Positions 9,386 through 17,681 of a stretch of 64,000 nt of DNA are shown piece by piece (positions within the stretch are counted from its first letter, which is position 1; each line of letters starts with the position of its first letter). The translations under genes were made by a program, and so were the position numbers. This stretch comes from DASZBX01 sp035943635 (lineage in GTDB: Bacteria > Actinomycetota > Actinomycetes > Streptomycetales > Catenulisporaceae): NCBI GenBank assembly GCA_035943635.1, contig DASZBX010000067.1, positions 115,754 through 179,753 on the forward strand. The letters run 5' to 3'. The notes under the pieces are model-generated. The model saw only the letters and a program-made list of their open reading frames with translations. It did no database searches and was not told the DNA's origin.

Positions 9386-9418
9386 GGGGTGCCCGGCCGG
9401 ATCGGCCGGGCGCCCCTT
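9386..9418 (+). terminator. Strong hairpin terminator after the beta-propeller gene
   Basis: A 14-bp stem (9386-9399 with 9403-9416, one G-T wobble) closed by a 3-base loop and followed by TTC. It sits 47 bases after the stop at 9338 and cleanly separates the secreted-protein operon from the RNA gene that follows. Confidence 0.8.
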
Positions 9419-9428
9419 CGGTAAACCC

Positions 9429-9458
9429 TTCGACCGCCCGCGCCGCGCCCGCTACTCT
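9429..9458 (+). promoter_or_regulatory. Candidate promoter of the tRNA-like RNA gene
   Basis: TTCGAC (9429-9434) and TACTCT (9453-9458) are spaced by 18 bases and resemble -35 and -10 elements of a housekeeping sigma factor. The expected start, around 9465, falls just before the first base of the leader stem at 9469. The match to consensus is only moderate. Confidence 0.4.
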
Positions 9459-9468
9459 CGACACTGTC

Positions 9469-9626
9469 GCCGGTCGTGCCCGGTGCGCAGACAACGGTTA
9501 CTTCGACTCTTAATCGGCAGGTCGCGGGTTCGACTCCCGCTCGGCTCCACTCTTCATGGAGCCGGTAGCTCAGGTGGGAGAGCAGCTCGTACCGTCGTCG
9601 ACTCTGATCTCGGGCACGACCTCGGC
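9469..9626 (+). ncRNA. Circularly permuted tRNA-like RNA (YrlA/Y-RNA-like or permuted tRNA-Lys CUU)
   Basis: Seen directly: a tRNA 3' half (9504-9548) lies before a 5' half (9559-9587). The 3' half has an anticodon-type hairpin CGA/CTCTTAA/TCG (anticodon CTT, 9504-9516), variable AGGTC and a perfect T-arm (GCGGG, TTCGACT, CCCGC, 9524-9540). TCGGCTC (9541-9547) pairs with GAGCCGG (9559-9565) as a 7-bp acceptor stem closed by an 11-base loop. The 5' half continues with T8-A9, D-arm GCTC/AGGTGGGA/GAGC and GC for positions 27-28, which pair with GC at 42-43. Leader and trailer pair: 9472-9482 with 9611-9621 (11 bp, perfect), 9469-9471 with 9624-9626, 9488-9491 with 9603-9606, and ACGGT(T)AC 9494-9501 with 9589-9595. 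Known: bacterial YrlA Y RNAs have a tRNA-like module on a Ro60-binding stem. No Ro60 gene is in the window. The alternative is a permuted tRNA gene. Confidence 0.75.
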
Positions 9627-9627
9627 G

Positions 9628-9664
9628 GCGGCCGCACCGCGCCGACCTGACGCCTTCGGCGGCC
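9628..9664. terminator. Hairpin between the tRNA-like RNA and the acyl-CoA ligase gene
   Basis: GCGGCCGC occurs at both ends of this stretch and can close a hairpin reinforced by CGCCGA/TCGGCG inside. It lies between the end of the RNA gene and the stop of the convergent ligase gene (9682), so it may terminate both. There is no clear T-run. Confidence 0.35.
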
Positions 9665-9681
9665 GCACCCTTTCGACAGCC

Positions 9682-11349
9682 CTACCGGGCCTCCATCGGC
9701 AGCTCGCCGGCCGCATGCCGGGCCCGCAGCACCTTCTTGTCCACCTTCCCGACGCTGGTCAGCGGCAATTCGGGCAGGAACGACCACTGGTCCGGCACCT
9801 GCCACTTGGCCAGCGAACCGGCCAGCAGCGCGGCCAGTTCCGGCACGCTCGCCTCCGCGGCTCCCGGCGCGCGCACCACGCAGGCCAGCGGCCGTTCGCT
9901 CCACTGCGGGTCCGGGACCCCGATCACCGCCGCCGCGGCCACGCCCGGGTGCGAGCACAGCCTGTCCTCCAGCTCCACCGACGAGATCCACTCGCCGCCG
10001 GACTTGATCACGTCCTTCAACCGGTCGGTGATCTTCAGGTACCCGCGCCGGTCCACGGTCGCGATGTCACCGGTGCGCAGCCAGCCGTCGCGGAACCGGT
10101 CGGTGCTCGGGTCGGGCACGCCCACCCCGACGAAGTAGCTCCCGGTGATCCACGGCCCGCGCACCTCGATCTCCCCGGCGGCGATCCCGTCGTGCGGCAG
10201 CGGCTCGCCGTTCTGGCCCATGATCCGCAGCTGCACGCCCGGGGCCACCCGGGCCGAGTGCATCCGCCAGTCCAGGTCCTCCTTGCTGCCCGGCTCCAAC
10301 TCGTCCGGCGGGATCGCCACGCCGCACAGCGGGCTGGTCTCGGTCATCCCCCAGCCCTGGACCACCCGGACCCCGTAGCGGGTCTGGAACCGCTCCAGCA
10401 TGGCGTGCGAGGCCGCCGCGCCGCCGGACAGGATGTACCGCAGCGAGGACAGGTCGATCGGGGTGTGCTCGCCGTAGCCGAGGATCCAGTTGAGCACGGT
10501 CGGCACCCCGGCCAGCCCGGTCGCCCGTTCCTGCGCGATGAACGCGGTCAGGTGCTCGGCCTGCAGGTAGCGGCTGGGCATCAGCAGGCTGGCCCCGGAC
10601 AGCAGCGCGCCGTGCGGGATGCCCCAGGCGTTGACGTGGAACATCGGCACGATCGGCAGCAGCCGGTCCGGCTCGCTCGACCCCAGGGTGGCCGTGGCCA
10701 GGCCGACCATCGCCTGCAGGTAGCTGGAGCGGTGCGAGTACACCACGCCCTTCGGGTCGCCGGTGGTGCCGCTGGTGTAGCACATCGCGGAGGCGGAGCG
10801 TTCGTCCAGCTCGGGCCAGTCGTACTCGGGTTCCTCGGCGGCGATGATCGTGGCGTAGTCGTACACCGGGATGCCCTCGATGTTGTCCAGGTCCGTGTGC
10901 CCGACCACGATCACGCCTTCGAGCGCGCCGACCCGGCCGGCGAACGCGCCGAGCAGCGGCAGCAGGTCGGCGTCGACGATCACGAACCGGTCCTCGGCCT
11001 GGTTCGCGATGAACCACAACTGGTCGGCCGGCAGGCGCAGGTTCAGCGTGTGCAGCACGCCGCCCATGCAGGGCACGGCGAAGTACGCCTCCAGGTGCTC
11101 CTGGTGGTTCCAGCACAGCGTCGCCACCCGGTCCCCGGCCTCCAGGCCCAGCCGGGCCAGGGCGTGGGCCAGGCGCGCGGCGTTGGCCGCGACCTCGGCG
11201 TAGGTCGCCCGGCGGGTGGTGGCCGGGTCGCCGGTCCAGGTGACGCACTCGCTGTCCGGATGCACGGCTACCGCGTGCTGCAGGATCGAGGTCAGAGTGA
11301 GCGGGAAGTCCTGCATGGTGGTGGGTATCACGGTGCGCCGGCCGTCCAT
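9682..11349 (-). CDS. Fatty acyl-CoA ligase / AMP-dependent synthetase
   Basis: A 555-residue ANL-superfamily adenylating enzyme. Motifs appear in order: phosphate-binding YTSGTTGDPKGVVYSH (about residue 190), GWGMTETSP (A5), GWLRTGD (A7), DRLKDVIKSGGEWISS (A8 hinge) and GKVDKKVLR (A10 catalytic Lys) near the C-terminus. It activates a carboxylic acid as acyl-AMP and transfers it to CoA; the sequence most resembles medium/long-chain FadD-type ligases. ATG 11349 is used because GGGAGGA lies about 10 bases upstream; the frame continues open beyond it without a start signal. It stands alone and converges on the structured RNA gene. Confidence 0.92.
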   Translation of the reverse strand: MDGRRTVIPTTMQDFPLTLTSILQHAVAVHPDSECVTWTGDPATTRRATYAEVAANAARLAHALARLGLEAGDRVATLCWNHQEHLEAYFAVPCMGGVLHTLNLRLPADQLWFIANQAEDRFVIVDADLLPLLGAFAGRVGALEGVIVVGHTDLDNIEGIPVYDYATIIAAEEPEYDWPELDERSASAMCYTSGTTGDPKGVVYSHRSSYLQAMVGLATATLGSSEPDRLLPIVPMFHVNAWGIPHGALLSGASLLMPSRYLQAEHLTAFIAQERATGLAGVPTVLNWILGYGEHTPIDLSSLRYILSGGAAASHAMLERFQTRYGVRVVQGWGMTETSPLCGVAIPPDELEPGSKEDLDWRMHSARVAPGVQLRIMGQNGEPLPHDGIAAGEIEVRGPWITGSYFVGVGVPDPSTDRFRDGWLRTGDIATVDRRGYLKITDRLKDVIKSGGEWISSVELEDRLCSHPGVAAAAVIGVPDPQWSERPLACVVRAPGAAEASVPELAALLAGSLAKWQVPDQWSFLPELPLTSVGKVDKKVLRARHAAGELPMEAR

Positions 11350-11584
11350 CGTTGACGTGTCCTCCCTGATGACCGCGGTCACATCGGCGGGCCCGCGGTG
11401 TCGTGCCGGAAAGATAGCCCCCGCCTGCGGTGGAGGCAATGGCCGCCCGGGGCCGATTCGCCGTCGGCGCCGCGGGCCTGCCGTCTTCCATCCTGCACCG
11501 GTCCACCCGTTTCGTGCATCGCGCGGGCGGCGCAACGGCGAATCTTCAGCGTCTTCTTGGGCGTGGTCGCGTACGCTCGTGCTG

Positions 11585-12406
11585 ATGAGCAAGCTATCGG
11601 AGCCAGACACCCGCCCGTCGGCGCCCGCCCGCCCGGCCCCGGCGCCCGCCCCGGTCCGCTGGTGGCTGTACCCGGCCATGCTGGTCGGCGGTTTCCTGCT
11701 GCTGCTGTGGCAGGTCACCAGCCGCGGGCCGGTGACCACGCTGGACGACCACGTGCGCAACGTGATCCAGGGCGTGGCGACCACCCTCGATCCGACCTGG
11801 CTGGTTCCGGCCGGGCACGGGCTGGCCGACCTGGGCGACCCGCCGCTGTGCGTGCCGGTCCTGCTCGCGGCGGTGGTCGCGGCCACGGTCAAGGGCCGCA
11901 CCTGGCGCCCGGTGGCCGTGTTCGGCGGCGCCGTGGGCATGCTCGTCCTGGTGGCCTACTTCAAGATCTCGGTCAACCGGCCCGGCCCGGGCCAGTACAC
12001 CGCGGGCCGCACCAACCGGTTCAACGCCGGCCCGGGCAACGCCAGCTACGGCCCCGGCCTGGCCAACGCCGGGCAGGGCTGGGGCTACTTCCCGTCCGGC
12101 CACACCGCCGACTCCATGATCTGCATCGGGACCGCCGCGATCCTGCTGACCAGCTGGGTCTTCACCGGCGCCCGGCAGCGCGCCTGGGCCACGTGGATCG
12201 TGGCGACCTGGGTCAGCCTGGTCATGATCGGGCTGCTGTGGTCCAACTACCACTGGCTCTCCGACCTGGTCGGTTCGCTGTGCCTGTGCGGCGCGGCGCT
12301 GATGGTCTTCTACCGGTTCTGCGCCTCCGGCCGCCGCCCGCGCGCGCAGGCCGCCGAGCCGCCCTCGCCGGATCCGGCCGACGCCGCGGGTGGCGGTCTG
12401 CGGTGA
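11585..12406 (+). CDS. PAP2-family membrane phosphatase
   Basis: A 273-residue membrane protein with a Pro/Ala-rich N-terminus and about six transmembrane helices. The three PAP2 active-site motifs are present: KISVNRPGP (KxxxxRP-type), YFPSGHTADS (PSGH) and WSNYHWLSDLVGS (the SRxxxxxHxxxD-type motif, with N in place of R). The family removes phosphate from lipid phosphates such as undecaprenyl pyrophosphate, phosphatidate or PGP. Its stop overlaps the GTG of the endonuclease V gene by 4 bases, so the two are translated together although functionally unrelated. Confidence 0.88.
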   Translation: MSKLSEPDTRPSAPARPAPAPAPVRWWLYPAMLVGGFLLLLWQVTSRGPVTTLDDHVRNVIQGVATTLDPTWLVPAGHGLADLGDPPLCVPVLLAAVVAATVKGRTWRPVAVFGGAVGMLVLVAYFKISVNRPGPGQYTAGRTNRFNAGPGNASYGPGLANAGQGWGYFPSGHTADSMICIGTAAILLTSWVFTGARQRAWATWIVATWVSLVMIGLLWSNYHWLSDLVGSLCLCGAALMVFYRFCASGRRPRAQAAEPPSPDPADAAGGGLR

Positions 12407-13116
12407 CCTCCGCCGGAATGCGCACCGACTTCGACGAGGCCGGTGCGATCGCGGAGCAGGAGCGCCTGCGCCGCCTGGTCGTGCCGCGGGGCGCGCTCCC
12501 GCCGGGCACCCGGCTCGTCGCGGGCGTGGACGTCAGCTACGCGAAGGACGCCGACCTGGTCGCCGGTGCGGTCGTCGTACTGGACCTGGACACGCTCGAC
12601 GTGGTCGACAGCGCGGTGGCCCTGCGCAAGGTCGACTTCCTCTACCTGCCCGGCCTGCTGGCCTTCCGCGAGATCCCGGCCCTGCTCGACGCGCTCGCCC
12701 TGGTCGAGACCACGCCGCAGGTGCTGGTCTGCGACGGCTACGGCCTGGCCCACCCGCGGCGGTTCGGGCTGGCCTGCCACCTGGGCGTGCTGACCGGGAT
12801 CCCGGCGTTCGGCGTGGCCAAGACCGCGTTCATCGGCACCTGCGCGGAGCCCGGGCCGGAGCGCGGGGACACCTCCGACCTGATGGACGGCGAGGACCTG
12901 GTCGGTTGTGCTCTACGTACTCAGCGCGCGGTGAAGCCGGTCTTCGTGTCGGCGGGCCACCTGATCGGACTGGCCGAGGCGACCGAGCTCACCCTGCGCC
13001 TGGCCGCGAAATTCCGCCTGCCGGAGACGACTCGGCACGCCGACCATCTCTCCCGGCGCGCGCTCGCCGAGGCCGCGGCCCAGAGCCTCGGCGAGATGGC
13101 CGCTGAGACCGCCTAG
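12403..13116 (+). CDS. nfi: Endonuclease V (deoxyinosine 3' endonuclease)
   Basis: A 237-residue DNA-repair nuclease that cuts the second phosphodiester bond 3' of deoxyinosine. The family landmarks are in place: VAGVDVSYAKD (first metal Asp), FLYLPGLLAFREIPALLDAL (strand-wedge PYIPS-type motif, here LPGLLAFRE), VLVCDGYGLAHPRRFGLACHLGV (catalytic Asp, Gly-rich) and GVAKTAFIG (Lys). The usual PxH contains HPRRFG, as in many actinobacterial members. GTG 12403 overlaps the upstream stop; an internal ATG at 12418 is the alternative. Confidence 0.93.
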   Translation: MTSAGMRTDFDEAGAIAEQERLRRLVVPRGALPPGTRLVAGVDVSYAKDADLVAGAVVVLDLDTLDVVDSAVALRKVDFLYLPGLLAFREIPALLDALALVETTPQVLVCDGYGLAHPRRFGLACHLGVLTGIPAFGVAKTAFIGTCAEPGPERGDTSDLMDGEDLVGCALRTQRAVKPVFVSAGHLIGLAEATELTLRLAAKFRLPETTRHADHLSRRALAEAAAQSLGEMAAETA

Positions 13117-13186
13117 ATCGCTCTAAAGAGGTAAGGCGGGCCGCCGGGAGTTCGCCCCCGCGCCGGCCCGGTCGTGCTCTGCCCGC

Positions 13187-13876
13187 TCAGGCGTCGGAGC
13201 CCGCCGTCGTGGCCCCGGCGGTGGGCGCCCCGGTACCCGCCGACATGGTGATCAAGGTCGCGTCGTATGTCGTGGTGCCGGTCCGCTGGCCGCGCACGAT
13301 GACGACGTCGCCGACCGCGAGCTGGTCGGCCGTCAGCGGGCGCGCCTTCGACCCGAACTTGGTGTCCGGGGTGATGTCGATGGTGATGCTCGCACCGGCC
13401 GCGGTCGTCGCGGTGAGTGTGCTGCCGTCGACCGCGGTGATCGTCACCCGGGCGGTCTGGACCTTGTCGCGGCCCTTGTGCCCGCCCTTGGTCGCACCCG
13501 GCACCGGGGCTCCGGCCGCCGAACTCGTCGGGGCCGGCGAGGACGAGCCGCCCCACACCGCGTACGCCCCCGCGCCCAGGCCGCAGACCAGCAGGACCAC
13601 GCCGCCGATGACGGCCACGGACCGCATCCGGAACCGCTTCGGCGGCTCTGGGGCCACCGGGTCGGCTGCGGGCGGGTAGGCGAAGTACGGCGGGTCCGCC
13701 GGGGGCAGGCCGCCGCCCGACGCCGCGGCCCCGGCCGAGCCGGCTGGCCCCGCCGACCCCGCCGACTCGTCCGGCTCGGCGAGGTAGGGCGCCGGGGTGA
13801 AGGCGTCGAAGCTCCGGGTCATCGCGTTCGGGTCCGTCTCGGGGACCAGGGGGGAGTCTCCGCTGTTCTCAGGCAT
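13187..13876 (-). CDS. Single-pass membrane protein with DUF5666-like extracytoplasmic domain
   Basis: A 229-residue protein: a disordered Pro/Ala/Gly-rich cytoplasmic part (residues 1-85), one transmembrane helix (about 90-110, SVAVIGGVVLLVCGLGAGAYAV), then a Ser/Pro/Ala linker and a small beta domain (VTITAVDGSTLTATTAAG, KARPLTADQLAVGDVVIVRG) resembling DUF5666-type OB/beta modules. The frame is open to 13981 but ATG 13876 gives the family-like start. No enzyme signature. It may be a sensor or envelope protein; no partner gene is adjacent. Confidence 0.7.
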   Translation of the reverse strand: MPENSGDSPLVPETDPNAMTRSFDAFTPAPYLAEPDESAGSAGPAGSAGAAASGGGLPPADPPYFAYPPAADPVAPEPPKRFRMRSVAVIGGVVLLVCGLGAGAYAVWGGSSSPAPTSSAAGAPVPGATKGGHKGRDKVQTARVTITAVDGSTLTATTAAGASITIDITPDTKFGSKARPLTADQLAVGDVVIVRGQRTGTTTYDATLITMSAGTGAPTAGATTAGSDA

Positions 13877-14024
13877 GCTGCCCAGTACAGCGCAGGGCCG
13901 ATAAAGCGGACGTAAAGCGTGCACGCGCTCTGCTGTGAATGTGCGCGGACATGAAAACAGGCACGACATGAGGCGTGCCATCAGGGCCCAGCCTACTCAG
14001 GCTGCTTATCGCTATGTGGTGTCT

Positions 14025-14426
14025 CTACTCCTGCGGGAATCCGTGCAGGACGGGAGGCCTCTCCTCGTCCTGCGACGGATGCTCCAGCTGTCGGCCGCCG
14101 GACGGAAGGTCCGGCGGCGGATGGAAACCGTTGCCTCCGCCTCCGCCCCCTCCGCCGCCGGACCCGGGATTGCCCCGGCGCCGGGTGAGCAGGAAGACGA
14201 TCACGCCGACCGCGATCAGGATGCCGAACCCGACCAGGATCTCGAACAGGATGTTGGTCGACTTGTGGTCCACCGGGCCGGTCGCCGCGCCCCGCGAGAC
14301 CGCCCGGGTGGAGGCGGTGGCCGCCGAAGCGGATCGCGCGGACAGGGCAGCCCAGGTTGAAAGCACGGTCGTGCACAGCGCGAATCGCGCTCGGCGGCCC
14401 AGCCGGCCAACTCGCACCCCGGCCAT
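14025..14426 (-). CDS. Small secreted or membrane protein with Gly-rich juxtamembrane linker
   Basis: A 133-residue protein with a Sec-type signal peptide (basic residues, then ALCTTVLSTWAALSARSASA), a short extracellular segment, one transmembrane helix (ILFEILVGFGILIAVGVIVFLL) and a cytoplasmic tail that contains a run of about ten glycines and ends in a charged Pro-rich stretch. ATG 14426 is preferred because GGGGAG lies 6 bases upstream and the signal peptide begins there. No family recognised. The low-complexity glycine run is encoded by GGC/GGA repeats. Confidence 0.6.
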   Translation of the reverse strand: MAGVRVGRLGRRARFALCTTVLSTWAALSARSASAATASTRAVSRGAATGPVDHKSTNILFEILVGFGILIAVGVIVFLLTRRRGNPGSGGGGGGGGGNGFHPPPDLPSGGRQLEHPSQDEERPPVLHGFPQE

Positions 14427-14593
14427 GGAGACTCCCCAAGTTGCTCTGCGGTGGTCTGTACGCATCAGAATACTCGACTGGCCCGGCTCTGAGCAGGGGT
14501 GAATCATGCGCCCCCTGCTACCGGGCTTCTCTGGTCGCTCTCCCCGAACTGTTACACGTACCCCGTGACACGATCTTGTGACGCCCTGTCGTG

Positions 14594-14629
14594 ACGGTCC
14601 ACAGTCATCCCCGGATCTCTGTGGACCGT
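14594..14629. terminator. Perfect 11-bp inverted repeat downstream of the PhyH gene
   Basis: ACGGTCCACAG (14594-14604) and CTGTGGACCGT (14619-14629) form a perfect stem with a 14-base loop, 50 bases beyond the stop of the minus-strand PhyH gene. It lacks a T-run. A terminator is most likely; an operator is possible. Confidence 0.5.
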
Positions 14630-14678
14630 GCTCCGCGGGCCCGGGCCCCGCACAGGCGAGGCCCGGTAGCCACGGGTG

Positions 14679-15602
14679 TTAACGGTTGTTGTTGACCTTC
14701 ATGTCGATCAGGCCACGCTCACGCAGGTACTCACGCAGCGGGTACTTGTCGCCGATTCCCCAGTAGGACAGCGCGTCCTTGCCGCCGCCGAGCAGCTGCT
14801 GCTGGATCGGGGTGAGCTCGTCCCACCACTCGTGCTCCGGCGTGATGACCCGGTCCTCGTGCGGCGCTATCCACCGGTAAGTCCAACCGACGAACAGGCA
14901 GCGGCGGGTGATCTCCGAGTAGTTGTCGCTGCGTCCGTGGTAGATCCGACGGTCGAACAGGACCACGTCGCCCTTGTTCGCGCAGACCTCGATCGCGCCC
15001 TCGGGGTGGTCGAAGTCCACCGTCAGGTCGTCCGGGCGGCGCAGGAAACTGGTCTTGTGGCTGCCCGGGATGCACATGAAGTTGCCTCGGCCCGGCTCGG
15101 ACAGGTCCGAGAGGTAGAACGCGGTCCGGACCGACAGCAGCGGCCGCTCCGGGCCGGTCTCGATCTCCAGGTTCTGCCGGCCGCCGTCCTGGTGCCAGCG
15201 CCAGGTCTTGCGCACGTCCTTGGGGATCGGCGGGTGTATGTCGATGTGGTGGTGGTACGCGTGTATGTTCCAGCCGAGGATGCCCCACACCAGCGGGAAC
15301 ACGGTCGGCAGTTCGAGCAGTTCGAGGAAGACTTTGTCCCGGTGCAGGAAGCCCATCAGATGCATGCTCTGGTCGGCCGGGGAGAGCGCGCCTTTGCTCT
15401 TCTGCCCGGCGTAGACCCGGTCCTGCGCCTCGATCAGCCGCTCCATCAGCTCCGCGGGTATCGCGTCCCGGATGATGAAGTAACCGTCACGATCGAAGTC
15501 GGCCCGCTGTGCATCGCTTATCCGGATGCCGTCGTAGGCGACAAGTCCCGTCGAGCTTTCGGCCGCCGCAGCGGTCTGCTCGCCCGTCATCATGTCCATC
15601 AT
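14679..15602 (-). CDS. Phytanoyl-CoA dioxygenase (PhyH) family Fe(II)/2-oxoglutarate oxygenase
   Basis: A 307-residue non-heme iron oxygenase. The iron-binding facial triad is visible as WRWHQDGG (HxD, about residue 140) and IYHGRSDNYSEITRR, whose His, with the following Arg for 2-oxoglutarate, completes the site. The start region reads RDGYFIIRDAIP, typical of PhyH proteins. The family hydroxylates diverse small molecules, often in secondary metabolism. GGAG is placed 6 bases before ATG 15602. No biosynthetic neighbours are present, so the substrate is unknown. Confidence 0.88.
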   Translation of the reverse strand: MMDMMTGEQTAAAAESSTGLVAYDGIRISDAQRADFDRDGYFIIRDAIPAELMERLIEAQDRVYAGQKSKGALSPADQSMHLMGFLHRDKVFLELLELPTVFPLVWGILGWNIHAYHHHIDIHPPIPKDVRKTWRWHQDGGRQNLEIETGPERPLLSVRTAFYLSDLSEPGRGNFMCIPGSHKTSFLRRPDDLTVDFDHPEGAIEVCANKGDVVLFDRRIYHGRSDNYSEITRRCLFVGWTYRWIAPHEDRVITPEHEWWDELTPIQQQLLGGGKDALSYWGIGDKYPLREYLRERGLIDMKVNNNR

Positions 15603-16033
15603 CTAGTCTCCGCCCCTCCCGATTGGGCTGTCCTGTGAGTCGGCTCGGATGAGCATCGGCAGACACTACACCCTTGATGTCTTACGGGACGATGGAGAAC
15701 GGCTTAGGGGTTGCATCCTGCTCACACGGTTTGGCCTGCGTGACCAGGTGCTTACGGATGGTATGTGGTGCTATCGACCGATGTGTACAGTGTGTATCTG
15801 AAGTAGGTGGATTGACGAACACTTGAGCGGTCGTTCCCGCCTGGGCGGATTGCCGTGGATCATGACTGTGCGCCGGGATACGTAGCCGACCGGTGTCGGT
15901 ATGTCGCTCGTCTTGTATACCGCTACAGCTGTTACACCGAGACGCCGGAGCACGACATTCACGCTTCGGCGTCTTCGGATCACTCGCGACGCCTACATCT
16001 CACATACTCGTCGCTTACCGCAAACTTTTCTGA
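15603..16033. other. Gene-free intergenic region, lower GC
   Basis: About 430 bases between two minus-strand genes with GC content visibly below the neighbours and several short AT-rich words. No coding potential, tRNA or clear hairpin was seen. It must hold the promoter of the PhyH gene. Confidence 0.4.
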
Positions 16034-17434
16034 TCAGACCGTCGGCACGCCGCGCTCGGCGTCGGCCACGCGCTGTCCGGGCACCGTGACAGTGGTCCCC
16101 TGCCGCTGGTGGCTCGCGATCAGCTCGTCCCGGACCAGTTCCAGGTGGCTCGGCTTCCCCGCGGACGGCGTGAGCGCGCCCGACACCGGGACGACGACGC
16201 CGGCCAGCGGGTCGTCCGTGCGCGGCTTGTCCAGGGTCAGCACCGCGCCGACGCCCTCGGCCGCCGCGTCCCGGGCGGTCAGCGGCGCCAGACCCCAGCG
16301 GGTCTCGACCGTCTTGAGCACCGAGGTGTGGTCCAGCGGGGTGGCCCCCTCCGGCACCCGGAACACCGTGCCCGGCGCGATCAGCGGGCTGACCAGCACG
16401 GTCGGCACCCGCGGGCCGAACCGGGTGAAGTCGAACCCGTACTCGCCCGCGGACTGGTCCGGCGCCGTCGCACCGGACGGCGGCGGGACGTGGTCGTAGC
16501 AGCCGCCGTGCTCGTCGTACGTGATCACCAGCAGCGTGTTGTTCCAGCCCGGGCCGTTGCGCAGCGTGGTGTACACGTCGAAGATCAGCTGCTCGCCGAG
16601 CGCCACGTCGTAGTTCGGGTGCTGGCTGTTGCCGGTCGCGCCCCAGGACGGCTCCAGGAAGGTGAAGGCGGGCAGCGTGCCCTTGGCCGCGGCCGCCTGG
16701 AAGTCCTTGAACAGCCCGAAGTTGGCCGCCGGCGCGTGGGTGATGTCGGTGAACGACTCCCGGGTCAGCGGCTTCGCGTCGTAGCCGTAGACCGCCCAGC
16801 GCTGCCCGGCCTTGGTCAGCGCGCCGAAGATCGACGGCGCGGTGAAAGTCTTGGTCTTGTCGTCCATGTGCCCCTGGCTGGTGCCGCTCAGCGCGAACGC
16901 CCGGTTCGGCAGCGTCTCGGTCGGGACCGAGCCGAACCAGTGGTCGCACACCGCATACCCGGCCGCCAGCCCGGAGAGCACCGGCAGGGCCTGCGGGGTG
17001 AAACAGCCCATGATGTCCGAGGCCCGGGTGCCGGTGACGATCGACCACTTCTCCCGCGCCTCCCAGGTCAGGGTGTACGCGAAGTCTTCGACGAACCCGT
17101 TCATCCCCGGCACTGTGCCGGCCGCCGGGGCCGTGTCCGAGCCGTAGATCTGGTTGTTCGTCGCGACATAGCCCTCGCCCGGGTCGGCGCCCGGCATGAA
17201 GTACGCGTTCGGCGTCTGCGGCCCGATCGGGAAGACCGCGGTCGCGGCGCCGGCCGAGTCCGCGTTCGACTCCGTCCCGGTCAGCCCCTCGAAGGCGTGC
17301 CCGGCCGGGGAGACGTTGCCGGACTCCTGGTAGAGGTAGCCGAGCATGTGGTCGAGCGACCGGTTCTCGAGCATCAGCACCACGATGTGCTCGATCGCGC
17401 CCAGACCGGTGGATTGTGTCGTCTTCTGCCCCAT
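16034..17434 (-). CDS. Phospholipase C/acid phosphatase family phosphoesterase (second copy)
   Basis: A 466-residue member of the same superfamily as the enzyme at 6670, but without a signal peptide: it starts directly MGQKTTQSTGLGAIEHIVVL. The motifs are IEHIVVLMLENRSLDHMLG, SVPTETLPNRAFALSG, TYDEHGGCYDHVPPP and LDHTSVLKTVETRWG, all metal-site blocks of the family. It ends with a charged helical tail. The lack of an export signal suggests a cytoplasmic or non-classical location. The copies are clearly divergent, so this is not a recent duplication. Confidence 0.9.
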   Translation of the reverse strand: MGQKTTQSTGLGAIEHIVVLMLENRSLDHMLGYLYQESGNVSPAGHAFEGLTGTESNADSAGAATAVFPIGPQTPNAYFMPGADPGEGYVATNNQIYGSDTAPAAGTVPGMNGFVEDFAYTLTWEAREKWSIVTGTRASDIMGCFTPQALPVLSGLAAGYAVCDHWFGSVPTETLPNRAFALSGTSQGHMDDKTKTFTAPSIFGALTKAGQRWAVYGYDAKPLTRESFTDITHAPAANFGLFKDFQAAAAKGTLPAFTFLEPSWGATGNSQHPNYDVALGEQLIFDVYTTLRNGPGWNNTLLVITYDEHGGCYDHVPPPSGATAPDQSAGEYGFDFTRFGPRVPTVLVSPLIAPGTVFRVPEGATPLDHTSVLKTVETRWGLAPLTARDAAAEGVGAVLTLDKPRTDDPLAGVVVPVSGALTPSAGKPSHLELVRDELIASHQRQGTTVTVPGQRVADAERGVPTV

Positions 17435-17681
17435 GCTGGAGAGTGTGGCAGACCGGGGTACCCCGGGAGTGGCGAAACGGTGACTCTGCGGGGTTGTTTC
17501 GGAAACAAGGCTCTGTGAACGAGCGGACCTGTGTTGATCCTATTTCGGCGGCCCTTTTCCGGGCCGTGGCACTGGTCGTAGTCGCCGCCCGCCGCGCCCG
17601 ATCTGACTCACATCAGCCCGGCCCGGCTTGACTCGGCTCAACCCGACAGGCGACGACTACACGTAGACGGGCTCTACGTTC

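Noticed and set aside
9504..9587. Two normal tandem tRNA genes with missing halves
   Set aside because: Not fully excluded, but the two fragments give exactly one cloverleaf, meet at position 28/29, and are enclosed by an 11-bp perfect leader/trailer helix, which debris would not explain.
9556..11355. A 599-codon plus-strand frame starting in the tRNA-like 5' half
   Set aside because: It runs opposite the acyl-CoA ligase gene with Arg/His/Gly-rich shadow text; the ATG is part of the acceptor loop of the RNA.
14594..14629. Perfect inverted repeat as a riboswitch or attachment site
   Set aside because: Its position behind the minus-strand PhyH gene suits a terminator; no conserved core motif is visible.
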